A DNA stretch of 64,000 bases from Dehalobacter sp. DCM (GCF_024972775.1 NZ_CP092282.1:868001-932000), one strand, 5' to 3'; shown: positions 1 through 8,362, counted from the stretch's first letter. Notes: generated from the sequence alone by a model not told the origin. Numbers and translations: made by a program.

Positions 1-2
1 TT

Positions 3-731
3 CACGAACTGTTTTACAGGGTTAGAAATTGCTATGACGAAGACGATGTTAGGTTTATTAGTTTTTTTGGTAGACCTTTTGAGATTTACATTGCAAATTT
101 ATTGGAAAATTGTGCAAAAATGTCATCACTAAAATATGAGGTAATCAAAGAATTTAGATATGGAAAAGATAATAGCAAAAAATCTCCTGATGCGTTTTTA
201 AAGCTAGAGAAAAAACTCATCGTTATAGAAGCAAAAAGTCAAAGAATAAAAGCTGATGCTATTGAAATCAATGACAATAGCCTATTGGAAAAAGAAAAGC
301 AGCGGTTAGTTTTGTCGCCATTAAAACAAATGTGTAATAGATTATCAGAGATTATGATCTGTGAATGTCCGATTGACCTTTCTTCGATTTCCGAAATCTA
401 TCTTATAATAATTAATGTATCTGATTTTCCAACTTTACCACCGATTGAAAAAGAATTTTCAGAACAACTAAAGGAGTATAGTAATCTTCCCATAAGAGGA
501 TTCATTCATTTAAATATTATTGAGTATGAAATATTATGTTACTTACTAAGTAGGAAAAATGGTCGACCAATAACACGAATCTTAGAAAACTATATTGATA
601 CATATGAAAAAACATCTTTTAGAAACTTTCTTAAAGATTCATCTATTCCATATAAACGCCCAGATATAATATCTCGCTATTTAGATAGAGCCTATAAAAG
701 ATTCAATGAAATTTTATTCCCGAAAAAATAA
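3..731 (+). CDS. Hypothetical protein, partial 5' end; PD-(D/E)XK nuclease-like motif
   Basis: The reading frame is open from the first bases of the window, so the start lies outside and this is a C-terminal part of about 242 residues. A segment SPDAFLKLEKKLIVIEAKS has the spacing of a PD-(D/E)XK nuclease core (D, then ExK on a hydrophobic strand). The C-terminal half is rich in charged residues with no further motif I recognise. The nuclease call is inference from one motif. It lies upstream of a restriction-modification pair, which suits a defence-type role. A TTG at 102 could be an internal start but the frame upstream stays open and protein-like. Confidence 0.6.
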   Translation, partial: HELFYRVRNCYDEDDVRFISFFGRPFEIYIANLLENCAKMSSLKYEVIKEFRYGKDNSKKSPDAFLKLEKKLIVIEAKSQRIKADAIEINDNSLLEKEKQRLVLSPLKQMCNRLSEIMICECPIDLSSISEIYLIIINVSDFPTLPPIEKEFSEQLKEYSNLPIRGFIHLNIIEYEILCYLLSRKNGRPITRILENYIDTYEKTSFRNFLKDSSIPYKRPDIISRYLDRAYKRFNEILFPKK

Positions 732-766
732 TAATCAGATGTTCAAAACGAAATAGAATATCAAAG

Positions 767-810
767 AAAAACAGGTATCACAGAAGGGTGAAAACACTTC
801 CTGTTTTTTA
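767..810 (+). terminator. Rho-independent terminator
   Basis: A 9-bp stem (AAAAACAGG / CCTGTTTTT) with the T-run inside and after the 3' arm follows the first gene by about 35 nt. The rest of 732-1090 holds only the leader of the methyltransferase gene. Confidence 0.7.
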
Positions 811-1008
811 ATCAGAGTGGGGCGTAGTTTACATCAATTAAGCTTTTATTGGTTTCCCTACATATGAGAGCTATTGCTTCCACAGACTGCTGTTAGAAAA
901 TATCCGAGACATACAATTTCTAGCTATATCTGAAAAGGGAATACCGGATATTCCTTTTTATTATTTTTATGGGTAATTACCTCCATAGCCATATTACTCT
1001 ATAATTTA

Positions 1009-1071
1009 TGATGTCTTATTAGAGGAAAAGGTAAGGTAATATAGAATATAGAAGTATTAAGTAAGACATCA
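1009..1071 (+). promoter_or_regulatory. Spaced inverted repeat in the leader of the methyltransferase gene
   Basis: TGATGTCTTA (1009-1018) and TAAGACATCA (1062-1071) form a perfect 10-bp inverted repeat ending 19 nt before the methyltransferase ATG. Restriction-modification operons are often autoregulated through such leader palindromes; that role here is inferred. Confidence 0.4.
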
Positions 1072-1090
1072 AGAGAGGGCGAAATAAGCT

Positions 1091-2269
1091 ATGACTTATC
1101 CCGTAATATCTTTGTTTAGCGGTGCCATGGGGTTGGATTTAGGATTAGAAAAAGCTGGTTTGGACATTAAAATTGGACAAGACTTCGACCCGTGGTGTGC
1201 TAAAACTGCTACATCCAATAGTAAACCATTTGTTTTAGGGGATATTCGTCAATTGCTTATTGAAGACCCTTCTTGCAAGTTTCTACTTGAACCTGCTGGA
1301 TTGATACCTGGAGAAGCATTCGCCGTGGTCGGGGGGCCGCCATGCCAACCATTTAGTACAGCTGGAAAACGACTAGGAACGCAAGACCCTCGTGGAAGTC
1401 TTTTTATGGAGTTTGTAAAAGTAATTAAGGTCGTTCGTCCACGGTTTTTTATAATGGAAAATGTTAAGGGTTTACTATCTGCTGCAATTAAGCATGTGCC
1501 GCTAGATGAACGTAACGGAAAACCAGTAGACCCCGAGGAACTTCCTGGTTCAGTATTTCACTTTATTAGAGAGACATTCCAGGAATTGGGATATAAACTT
1601 GTTCACGGTATTTTGGATGCATCTCATTATGGTGTACCACAATTTCGAGAGCGTTTATTTATTATTGGCTCTCGAGACTATGAAGATATTTTTTTACCCG
1701 TACCTACGCATTTTCAATTTCATCAAGACTTAGGTTATCGCTGGCTAACCTTGCGAGATGCCATAGAGGATTTAGAAGGCAATCCTGGCCCGTATACGAC
1801 GTTTTCAGCAGAAAGATTAAAGTATTTAAGGCTTGTCCCTATGGGCGGTAACTGGCGTAATTTACCTCCTGATATTGTTGAGTCGGCAATGGGTGGAGCA
1901 TATAACAGTGGAGGAGGAAAAGTTGGCTTTTATCGTCGTTTAGATTATGAGCAACCCTCTCCAACTCTTGTAACAAGTCCAGTACAAAAAGCAACAATGC
2001 TTTGTCATCCAATACAGGATAGGCCGTTATCAATTAGAGAATATGCTCGGATACAACAATTTCCTGATGATTGGATAATTGAAGGTAGCATTAGTGATTG
2101 TTATCGTCAAATAGGCAACGCTGTTCCCCTAGGATTAGGAAAAGCAGTTGGGCAAATGTTGTTAGCGGTTGCAAATGGAACGGCTAAAATTAATACAAGA
2201 CGTTTTCGAGGGACTTCAATTCATGATAATTTGGCTAGAATTCAAAATATTATGTTAGAAGCTAATTAA
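1091..2269 (+). CDS. DNA (cytosine-5) methyltransferase
   Basis: This is a full-length C5-MTase of 392 residues that methylates cytosine within a specific DNA sequence. The N-terminal FSGAMGLDLGLEKAG segment is motif I (AdoMet binding), GGPPCQPFSTAGKR is motif IV with the catalytic Cys, and FIMENVKGL is motif VI (ENV). QFRERLFIIG is motif VIII and IGNAVPLGLGKAVG is motif X. It starts with ATG after GAGAGGGCG. The next gene, 16 nt downstream, encodes a restriction enzyme, so it is the protective partner of a type II system. The recognition sequence cannot be read from the protein. Confidence 0.95.
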   Translation: MTYPVISLFSGAMGLDLGLEKAGLDIKIGQDFDPWCAKTATSNSKPFVLGDIRQLLIEDPSCKFLLEPAGLIPGEAFAVVGGPPCQPFSTAGKRLGTQDPRGSLFMEFVKVIKVVRPRFFIMENVKGLLSAAIKHVPLDERNGKPVDPEELPGSVFHFIRETFQELGYKLVHGILDASHYGVPQFRERLFIIGSRDYEDIFLPVPTHFQFHQDLGYRWLTLRDAIEDLEGNPGPYTTFSAERLKYLRLVPMGGNWRNLPPDIVESAMGGAYNSGGGKVGFYRRLDYEQPSPTLVTSPVQKATMLCHPIQDRPLSIREYARIQQFPDDWIIEGSISDCYRQIGNAVPLGLGKAVGQMLLAVANGTAKINTRRFRGTSIHDNLARIQNIMLEAN

Positions 2270-2285
2270 AAAAGGTGTTGTTTTA

Positions 2286-3020
2286 ATGGTTAATTCTTTG
2301 GAGTTAGAACAAAAAATCAGTGACTTATTGGACGACTTTTACAGAAGACGTATTGATAAGATTAAAACTTTGAAATTGAATCATGCATTATCAAGAAAAA
2401 ATCCCTATTTGTATAGAGCAATAGGGGTTCAAAAAGCATCGGATATAGTTGAGGGGTTATTATCTGCCTATATGTCCAGTAGTGATGAAGGGATTTTTGG
2501 TGACGCTTTTTTTGAGCCATTAGCAAAGTTTGCTTCTGGCGGTGTCGTATCACCATCCGAAGGGGTGGATGTGGCTAGAGAAACGGAAGCAAGCTACTCT
2601 GCCATAGCTGTAAAAAGCGGGACGAATGTTTTCAACGCTCAAAGTCGAAGAAGACAAGGTGATGATTTTAAAGCATTAGAAAACCGTTTGCGAAAATTAC
2701 AGAAACATTTTGATCCGGTCGTTGGTTATTGCTATGGGAAAAAACAGCAGAGCAAGAATTCTAAAGCAGCATTCCGAGAACTTGCAGGACAGGCTTTTTG
2801 GGAGTTTATTACTGGTGATTCTGACTTTTATCTAAAGATAATTCAGTTAATGAAAGATAAACCTCAAGAGCATTTGATTGAATATAAAGCTGCTTGGGAC
2901 TCAGCTATTAATCGTTTTACGCATGAATTTATCGAAGAATTCTGCGATGAAGATTATAATATTGATTGGGAAAAGCTAGTAAAATTTAATAGCGGGTTAC
3001 CACTTCAAAAGGGGAAATGA
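2286..3020 (+). CDS. PmeII-family-like type II restriction endonuclease
   Basis: A 244-residue protein directly downstream of the cytosine methyltransferase. The N-terminal pattern FYRRRIDKIKTLKLNHALSR followed by KNPYLYRAIG resembles the PmeII type II endonuclease family, as does GDAFFEPLAKFASGG. It presumably cuts the unmethylated site of the paired methyltransferase. The family call rests on my recognition of these conserved blocks and on operon position. I do not see an unambiguous catalytic triad. The ATG follows AAAAAAGGTGTTGTTTTA, a weak ribosome-binding site. Confidence 0.75.
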   Translation: MVNSLELEQKISDLLDDFYRRRIDKIKTLKLNHALSRKNPYLYRAIGVQKASDIVEGLLSAYMSSSDEGIFGDAFFEPLAKFASGGVVSPSEGVDVARETEASYSAIAVKSGTNVFNAQSRRRQGDDFKALENRLRKLQKHFDPVVGYCYGKKQQSKNSKAAFRELAGQAFWEFITGDSDFYLKIIQLMKDKPQEHLIEYKAAWDSAINRFTHEFIEEFCDEDYNIDWEKLVKFNSGLPLQKGK

Positions 3021-3054
3021 AAACATTACTTGCTAAACAGATACTAGATGTTTT

Positions 3055-3082
3055 AACGAAGAGGAATAAACTCTTCGTTTTC
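3055..3082 (+). terminator. Terminator of the restriction-modification operon
   Basis: Perfect 9-bp stem AACGAAGAG / CTCTTCGTT with a 7-nt loop and T-rich 3' side, 35 nt after the endonuclease stop. Confidence 0.75.
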
Positions 3083-3235
3083 TACTTCAATCGGTATGCT
3101 CACTTTTCAATATTCTTAACAGGATACAGAAAATGACTATTGCCAACGTTTTTAAACATTGGTAATATTAGATAAGCAGAGTAATGATGAATTGCTTAAT
3201 TAAGTCTATGAAAACTTGAAATGCTGATTATAAGC

Positions 3236-3310
3236 CACGATGTGGCTCAGGGGTAGAGCAGCTCACTCGTAATGAGCAGGTCGTCGGTTCGATTCCGACC
3301 ATCGGCTCCA
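3236..3310 (+). tRNA. tRNA-Thr (anticodon CGT), acceptor stem altered
   Basis: The D arm (GCTC/GAGC), anticodon stem GCTCA/TGAGC with loop CTCGTAA (anticodon CGT, reading ACG), T stem GTCGG/CCGAC and encoded CCA are all regular. The 3' acceptor strand is CATCGGC, so the 5' strand should be GCCGATG. The DNA instead reads GCCACGATG, that is, two extra bases (AC) or mismatches at the two terminal pairs. It may be a functional tRNA with a bulged acceptor, or a tRNA remade by recombination. No second copy of its 3' end was found in the window. Confidence 0.8.
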
Positions 3311-3322
3311 CTGAAAACATAG

Positions 3323-3349
3323 ACACCGCAATGATTTGCGGTGTTTTTG
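3323..3349 (+). terminator. tRNA terminator
   Basis: 8-bp stem ACACCGCA / TGCGGTGT, 6-nt loop, then TTTT, 13 nt after the tRNA CCA. Confidence 0.8.
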
Positions 3350-3494
3350 ATTTTATAAACTAAGCTTATTTGTCCTAACACTGCAATGCGTTGCAACCCG
3401 ATTATTTTCGTTGTAAGATTATAGCAATCTGGATAAGCAGCAGCCATATTTTCCAACTGCAACAAAGGAGTATGAGAAGACAAGGGGGAATTAG

Positions 3495-3692
3495 ATGATC
3501 AGCGCAGCAGATCAAAGGTTTCGTGAGCTGAATAGGCTGTATGAAACGGCCTTTGGCGAACGCATACCACTGATGATGATCCCGGAGACTGAAACAATTG
3601 ATGGTTTGTGGAAAAATATCCACGATAGCCTGGTTGCTGGAAAGAACTTACTACCTGAACTATATGAATGGATAGATGATGTCTTATATTAA
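3495..3692 (+). CDS. Small hypothetical protein (65 aa)
   Basis: The ATG is preceded by a strong ribosome-binding site (AAGGGGGAATTAG), and the 65-residue product reads as a soluble, acidic, helical protein. It has no Cys pair, signal or membrane segment. The C-terminal half (SLVAGKNLLPELYEWIDDVL) looks amphipathic. I do not recognise a family. An imperfect hairpin followed by T residues lies just after the stop (about 3694-3722). Confidence 0.5.
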   Translation: MISAADQRFRELNRLYETAFGERIPLMMIPETETIDGLWKNIHDSLVAGKNLLPELYEWIDDVLY

Positions 3693-3845
3693 GAACCACT
3701 TTCTTTATTAAGGTGGGTTTTTCGATACTGTTCATACCCCTAAGACGTGTCATGAAGCGTTGAACGTTTAATCTAACACCAAAAGAAAGCCAAACGTTGC
3801 TTTACAATAGTGGAAGTCAGAAATAACAAAAACACAGGAAAAGTC

Positions 3846-3870
3846 AAAAAAGCCATAGGGCTTTTTTTTG
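3846..3870 (+). terminator. Terminator-like hairpin
   Basis: A-tract, short AGCC/GGCT stem with 4-nt loop, then eight T residues. Together with the hairpin at about 3694-3722 it is the only structure I see in the 372-nt stretch 3693-4064. Confidence 0.5.
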
Positions 3871-4064
3871 TGTCAGGAAGTAAATACCTTTAATAAGACA
3901 AATTCGAGCGAGCATATTAATGAATATAGAGTAACTGTAAAGAGGTGGATCGCTACAATAGAGCAATAAGTAACTATTTTGGATGTTTTAGTAAGTTTAA
4001 ATCTGGTGAATCTATTAAGGAGTGATTTGATCTGCCCATTTACAGCCTTCAAGGATGACGTTTT

Positions 4065-4361
4065 ATGAACAAATTACCATACATTTTAATTTTTTTAATG
4101 ACCATAGCAGATACTTTGTTTACCGCAGTGGGAATGACTAAAGGAATCATCGCGGAAGCCAATCCAATCATTAAATGGATTTTTAGCGTTAATACAACAC
4201 TAGCTTCCGTTACCGTAGTCATGTTTGTCGGTGTCTTGCTATTAATGATTTACAGATTCCGAAACCACATACGTTGGATAAAATATGGTCTGGGCTTGTT
4301 GGTTATAGCAAAGGTAGGAGTTTTAATACTGCACTTGAGGTGGATTATAGAAGTTATATAG
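4065..4361 (+). CDS. Small membrane protein, DUF5658-like
   Basis: A 98-residue protein with three predicted membrane helices (about 5-24, 46-64 and 73-93). The segment MTKGIIAEANPIIKW matches the EANP signature typical of DUF5658 proteins, in which a short loop with Glu-Ala-Asn-Pro follows the first helix. The molecular role of that family is unknown. Its ribosome-binding site is weak (CAAGGATGACGTTTT). Confidence 0.6.
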   Translation: MNKLPYILIFLMTIADTLFTAVGMTKGIIAEANPIIKWIFSVNTTLASVTVVMFVGVLLLMIYRFRNHIRWIKYGLGLLVIAKVGVLILHLRWIIEVI

Positions 4362-4396
4362 TACTGATTATGAAAATTGATACCCTCAATAACAAA

Positions 4397-4436
4397 AAAA
4401 CGACTATGATCTGTGAAGATTAAGTCGTTTTCTTTC
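4397..4436. terminator. Bidirectional terminator between convergent genes
   Basis: 9-bp stem AAAACGACT / AGTCGTTTT with A-tract before and T-tract after. It sits between the DUF5658-like gene (+) and hypB (-). Confidence 0.7.
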
Positions 4437-4485
4437 ATAAGTTAATATCCCTTAACGAAGTATACCTTATAGTAATGTACTCTGT

Positions 4486-5154
4486 TTAATTATTCCAGGC
4501 GGATACTTCCTTGCGTATCCAGCCGGCTAATTCATCAAAGCCCTGACCGGTCTTTGCAGAAACTTCAAAAATAATAATATCGGGGTTTAATCGGGTTGCG
4601 CGTTCCCTAACAGCAGCAAGGTCAAAGTCAAAATAATCCAAGCAATCTATTTTATTGATGATCATGATATCGACAGTCTGGAAAATCAAGGGATATTTCA
4701 GGGGTTTATCGTCGCCCTCGGGCACGCTGAGGATCATGGCTTTTTTGGACGCACCGGTATCAAATTCAGCGGGACAAACAAGATTTCCAACGTTTTCCAG
4801 AATGACAAAATCCAGATCGTCAATTCCAAGGTTGTCAATTCCCTGTTTTGTCATATAGGCGTCAAGGTGACACATACCGCCGGTATGAAGCTGAATTGCC
4901 TTAATTCCAGTCTTGGCAACTTTTTCGGCATCCACAGCGGAATCAATATCAGCTTCCATGACCCCAATGTTCATTTCATTTTTTAATTTTTCAATGATGC
5001 GCAGAACAGAGCTGGTTTTACCTGAACCAGGAGAGGACATAAGATTAAGCAAAAAGGTTTTGTTCTTCTTCAGCTCGTCTCTAAGTTTATCTGCCTCCAT
5101 ATCATTGTTTTCAAAAATGCTTTGTTTAATTTCGATAATTTTTACACTATCCAT
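4486..5154 (-). CDS. hypB: Hydrogenase/urease nickel incorporation GTPase HypB
   Basis: HypB is the GTPase that delivers nickel to [NiFe]-hydrogenase precursors together with HypA. The P-loop GSGKT lies at residues 43-47, and the metal-site segment GGMCHLDA provides the conserved Cys-His pair. NKIDCLD is the G4 guanine-specificity motif and VSAKTGQG the G5-like region. The His-rich N-terminal nickel store of some HypBs is absent. I chose the start at 5154 (MDSVKIIEIK) because GAGGTG lies 7-8 nt upstream; an in-frame extension to 5226 has no such site. No other hyp gene is adjacent. Confidence 0.93.
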   Translation of the reverse strand: MDSVKIIEIKQSIFENNDMEADKLRDELKKNKTFLLNLMSSPGSGKTSSVLRIIEKLKNEMNIGVMEADIDSAVDAEKVAKTGIKAIQLHTGGMCHLDAYMTKQGIDNLGIDDLDFVILENVGNLVCPAEFDTGASKKAMILSVPEGDDKPLKYPLIFQTVDIMIINKIDCLDYFDFDLAAVRERATRLNPDIIIFEVSAKTGQGFDELAGWIRKEVSAWNN

Positions 5155-5337
5155 TAAAAACACCTCATTATGATATTTCTTTTTTCTTATTTTATCATAA
5201 GAGCTTAATAATACAAAATATAGCATTTGACATTTATGTGTTTGTACAATAAAATTTTTAGCAAATATATCTTCTGGGATAATCGATTGAAAAGTTAAAA
5301 TATTTTTGCTAAACTTTTGTCACGGGCAAGAAACTTG

Positions 5338-5371
5338 TTTGTTTAATATAAACAGTCCTATATTAAACAAA
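5338..5371. promoter_or_regulatory. 13-bp perfect inverted repeat before the corrinoid protein gene
   Basis: TTTGTTTAATATA (5338-5350) and TATATTAAACAAA (5359-5371) are separated by 8 nt and end 38 nt before the start codon. The size and position suit a dimeric repressor operator; the regulator is not identified. Confidence 0.5.
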
Positions 5372-5409
5372 GGAACTTATTGGCAATACATTTGAGTATG
5401 GAGGCACAG

Positions 5410-6048
5410 ATGATAGATTTAAAGATATTAACGGATGCCGTTGGTGACCTTGATGAAGACGCCCTTATGAATATGCTGAACAATTTTGTTGCTTCACATC
5501 CTTCGCCAGAAGAAGGTCAGGCAGTTGTTGCGGCTTGTCAACTGGGAATGGCTAAAGTCGGTGACTTATTCGAAAGTGGCGAATACTTTGTTGGTGACCT
5601 TATTTTTGCTGGCGAACTTCTTACCCAATCTATTGAGATTCTCAAGCCTGTGATCGGCGGGGGAAACACAGCTAAGGTAGGAAAAATCGTTGTCGGAACA
5701 GTAGAAGGTGACCTGCACGATATAGGGAAGAATATCTTCAGGAGCATGTGCGAAGCTGCCGGATTCGAAGTCATTGATCTGGGAATTGACCAGAGTCCCA
5801 GTGCATTTGTTCAAAAAGTAAAAGAAGTACGACCCGATGTGGTGGGTATGAGCGGTGTATTGACTTTAGCGTTAGACTCCATGAAAAAGACTGTCGAGGA
5901 TTTAACTACAGCCGGAGTACGTGACAGTGTCAAAATCATCATCGGTGGTAACCCGGTAACACAAGAAGCTTGTAAACAGATTGGTGCCGACGCCTTTACC
6001 ACTAATGCTGCTGAGGGAGTAAAGATCTGTCAGGCTTGGGTTCAATAG
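5410..6048 (+). CDS. Corrinoid (B12-binding) methyl carrier protein, MtbC/MtmC type
   Basis: This is a cobalamin-binding carrier that accepts a methyl group from a substrate methyltransferase and passes it on. Residues 1-85 form the helical cap domain. The cobalamin domain contains GDLHDIG (D101, H103, G106, the base-off/His-on motif), then MSGVL and GGNPVT, the usual later signatures. ATG 5410 is preceded by TGGAGGCACAG, so I prefer it to the upstream in-frame ATG at 5380. It is an orphan: no methyltransferase or reactivase gene lies beside it. Its last 35 bp form the left end of the 139-bp repeat around the downstream IS. Confidence 0.92.
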   Translation: MIDLKILTDAVGDLDEDALMNMLNNFVASHPSPEEGQAVVAACQLGMAKVGDLFESGEYFVGDLIFAGELLTQSIEILKPVIGGGNTAKVGKIVVGTVEGDLHDIGKNIFRSMCEAAGFEVIDLGIDQSPSAFVQKVKEVRPDVVGMSGVLTLALDSMKKTVEDLTTAGVRDSVKIIIGGNPVTQEACKQIGADAFTTNAAEGVKICQAWVQ

Positions 6049-6152
6049 ATAACACGTTAAGTACGGAATTACGACAGGTCCTATAAAATTTTTCAAATAA
6101 TTGCAAAATTTTTTAAAAAGAATATTTACAAAGCTGAAATAATGTATTATAA
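6014..6152. repeat. 139-bp direct repeat, left copy (IS target duplication)
   Basis: This segment is identical to 8125-8263. It covers the last 35 bp of the corrinoid gene and the following intergenic DNA up to a -10-like TATAA. The first mismatches just outside mark its limits (G/T on the left, C/T on the right). See the insertion element between the copies. Confidence 0.95.
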
Positions 6153-8124
6153 CCTGAATTCCGAAGCAAATTAGATAAAATAACAGCGCAAACCCTTGGT
6201 ATATAAAGGATAGCGCTGTTTTTGTTTTATCAAATTCTCATGGTGTAATTTAGCTCTTTTTAGTATCAGCTAAAATATTTTTTATCTCTTTTAGCGTGAG
6301 GAACTCTTTTGAAAAATCAACGCCCAAGACATCTTTCAATGCTAAAGATATCTCATCAACATGATCAAAGATGTATAGGTTTTTGTCTACTCGCGTACAT
6401 TCTATTTTTCGTAAGCTATCAAGAATGTGCGTTGCCGAATACTTTCCATCAAATTGGTGCTGAAGAATCCGAATGATGGCCAGAGCCATAAAACAAATAA
6501 GGAAGTGCGATTCTATGCGGTCTTGCTTGGAAAGGTAAATCGGTCTGGTTTTTAGGTCGCTCTTCGTGATTTTAAAAGATTCTTCAATCCGCCAAAGCCC
6601 ACGGTAGATTTCGATGATTTCCGTATCAGACTTATCCAGTTCACTGGTAACGATGGCATAGTACCCATCAAATTTTTCTTCTTCCCGAAGTTTTGCCTCA
6701 TCAAATACCGGTCGTTTGTTTGCGGTAATGATCTCGCCGGTTTCTTTATCGTATTCAAGATTTTTAACGTATTTGGCAGCACCGTAGGAAGTGGCCCTAT
6801 TGTACTTACCAGGGTCTCTTACAAGCTCCATCGCTTTAAGTAAAGCCGGTTCTCTTTCAGCTTTGGCACGTCGATCATAGTCTCTTGAATAAAAAATGAT
6901 CTGCTTTTCATCAATGCGTTTTTTCACCGGTTTATTGTCGTTTCCGACGACACTGATCTCTCTGGGATAGATTCGTGATTTAATCTTGTAGTCATCGCCG
7001 ATCCAAGTATAGCCGTCCTCATCAAAGACATAGTCTTTCAGTTCCTTATGAGCCCCTCGAACGGTCTGGCTGTACACATACCCGTCGCCGCGCATGACGT
7101 GGTAGTTAATGTTCTTTGCTGTGTTGTTTCCCTTATCGGCGACAATAATAACACGACCTATGTCATACTCTCTTTTCAGCTCAGCCAGCATGGGACGCAC
7201 CGTTTCGCAGTCATTGGTGTTTCCCGGGAAAAGCTTGTAGGAGATTGGGATACCCATCGTATCCATAAATAAACCCATCTGAATGATTGGATCAGGGCGA
7301 TGTTCTTTAGAGACACCTTTCTTCTTCATGTCGTCTTGTTCGTCGATCTCGAAATAGTAATTGGTTACATCGTAGTATACCAACTCTGTCGTTCTGCCGC
7401 AGAGAGCTTTAACCTTGTTATGGAGATGGACCTGTAAGTCATCTCGGTACTTGGCAATGATACTTAATGCTCCGTACACATTATCCAGCGAGAAATCCAT
7501 ATTTTCAAAGTACCGGTCTTTGTTCTCGAAGGCTTTTTTCTTTGAAGCCGGATCTCTAAGGCGTTCAAAGATCAATAACTTAACAACATTGTTCAGGATA
7601 TATTCAATATTCAGATTCCGCGCCCTGTTAACAAAAAAAGTATGGAGTTCAAGATCGTGATATATCTTACTTAATGCAGCATAGCCGAAATACTTTCTGT
7701 TCATATTACCAATAGTTAGAGTAGCAGCCCTGTTAATCTTAATCTGATCGATGGATTTAGATAGCTTCTCCTCAGCATCCATTTTTTCAACGACTGAAGT
7801 GAAGTGTTCAATTGGATCGGGATATATTTTTTCAAGGACATCCACGTAACCAAACGATTCAATGGTTCGCGTTCGCGATTGTTTTCTTACAGGATCATAA
7901 AAGTTTGTGGCAGCTGACAAATAGGTTCTGCCTGTCTTAGAGTGAAATGCTTTTTTTAAATACATGAAAACACCTCGCGTTCACTTAGACTATATACTTA
8001 ATTATATCACAATACGTTACATTACGCCATATAAATATGATTTAATTTGACTAAAAATATATTAAAAAAACCTTGCATTTGCAAGGCTATTGCTCACTTA
8101 TTATTAAATTATTGCTTCTGAATT
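6153..8124 (-). mobile_element. IS1634-family insertion sequence
   Basis: About 1.97 kb carrying one transposase on the minus strand. The ends carry an imperfect inverted repeat: AATTCCGAAGCAA at the left and, read inward from the right, AATTCAGAAGCAA. The flanking 139-bp direct repeat is far longer than ordinary IS duplications. It agrees with reports for IS1634 and IS1549, members of this family that produce target duplications of tens to hundreds of bp. The exact ends are uncertain by about 4 bp because the left copy has extra CCTG before AATTC. Confidence 0.9.
6250..7965 (-). CDS. IS1634-family transposase (IS4-like DDE)
   Basis: A full-length transposase of 571 residues. The DDE core is visible as YYDVTNYYFEI (first D), IIVADKGNNTAKN (second D) and YRGLWRIEESFKITKSD (YREK-like block with catalytic E), the arrangement of IS4/IS1634 enzymes. 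The N-terminus (SKTGRTYLSAATNFYDP, SFGYVDVLEKI) is typical of the family. The frame is intact, so the element may still be active. A hairpin about 6186-6226 (AACAGCGC / GCGCTGTT) lies just beyond its 3' end inside the IS. Confidence 0.95.
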   Translation of the reverse strand: MYLKKAFHSKTGRTYLSAATNFYDPVRKQSRTRTIESFGYVDVLEKIYPDPIEHFTSVVEKMDAEEKLSKSIDQIKINRAATLTIGNMNRKYFGYAALSKIYHDLELHTFFVNRARNLNIEYILNNVVKLLIFERLRDPASKKKAFENKDRYFENMDFSLDNVYGALSIIAKYRDDLQVHLHNKVKALCGRTTELVYYDVTNYYFEIDEQDDMKKKGVSKEHRPDPIIQMGLFMDTMGIPISYKLFPGNTNDCETVRPMLAELKREYDIGRVIIVADKGNNTAKNINYHVMRGDGYVYSQTVRGAHKELKDYVFDEDGYTWIGDDYKIKSRIYPREISVVGNDNKPVKKRIDEKQIIFYSRDYDRRAKAEREPALLKAMELVRDPGKYNRATSYGAAKYVKNLEYDKETGEIITANKRPVFDEAKLREEEKFDGYYAIVTSELDKSDTEIIEIYRGLWRIEESFKITKSDLKTRPIYLSKQDRIESHFLICFMALAIIRILQHQFDGKYSATHILDSLRKIECTRVDKNLYIFDHVDEISLALKDVLGVDFSKEFLTLKEIKNILADTKKS

Positions 8125-8263
8125 AGGGAGTAAAGATCTGTCAGGCTTGGGTTCAATAGATAACACGTTAAGTACGGAATTACGACAGGTCCTATAAAAT
8201 TTTTCAAATAATTGCAAAATTTTTTAAAAAGAATATTTACAAAGCTGAAATAATGTATTATAA
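8125..8263. repeat. 139-bp direct repeat, right copy (IS target duplication)
   Basis: This is the perfect second copy of 6014-6152. It begins inside a duplicated 3' end of the corrinoid gene and ends one base before the end of the TATAAT box that serves the downstream riboswitch and pilus operon. Confidence 0.95.
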
Positions 8264-8264
8264 T
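8236..8264 (+). promoter_or_regulatory. Sigma-A-type promoter for the riboswitch/pilus operon
   Basis: TTTACA (8236-8241), 17-nt spacer, TATAAT (8259-8264). All but the last T lie in the duplicated segment; the left copy reads TATAAC. The riboswitch begins about 17 nt downstream. Confidence 0.75.
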
Positions 8265-8280
8265 GACCTCACAAATCGAT

Positions 8281-8362
8281 AATAGCAAACTTGTCGAAAG
8301 GCAAGGACGCAAAGCTACGGGCCTAAAACCTTCGGGTTATGGTCGCCGGGTTGCCGAAAGTG
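8281..8362 (+). ncRNA. c-di-GMP-I (GEMM-I) riboswitch aptamer
   Basis: The conserved GEMM core is plain: GCAAAC in P1, a CGAAAGG tetraloop-type loop, GGACGCAAAGC, GGGCCTAAAACC, a TTCG-capped P3 region, then GGTCGCCGGGTTGCCG closing P1. This RNA class binds cyclic di-GMP and switches the following genes. The terminator at 8381 and the pilus operon starting at 8464 are its likely targets. GGGTTGCC of P1 could also pair with GGTAACCC in the terminator loop, which is a possible switching contact (inference). Confidence 0.93.

Noticed and set aside
8109-8312. A 67-residue minus-strand frame over the repeat and riboswitch
   Set aside because: It overlaps the duplicated promoter segment and the aptamer, and the same frame recurs at the left repeat copy only because the DNA is duplicated.
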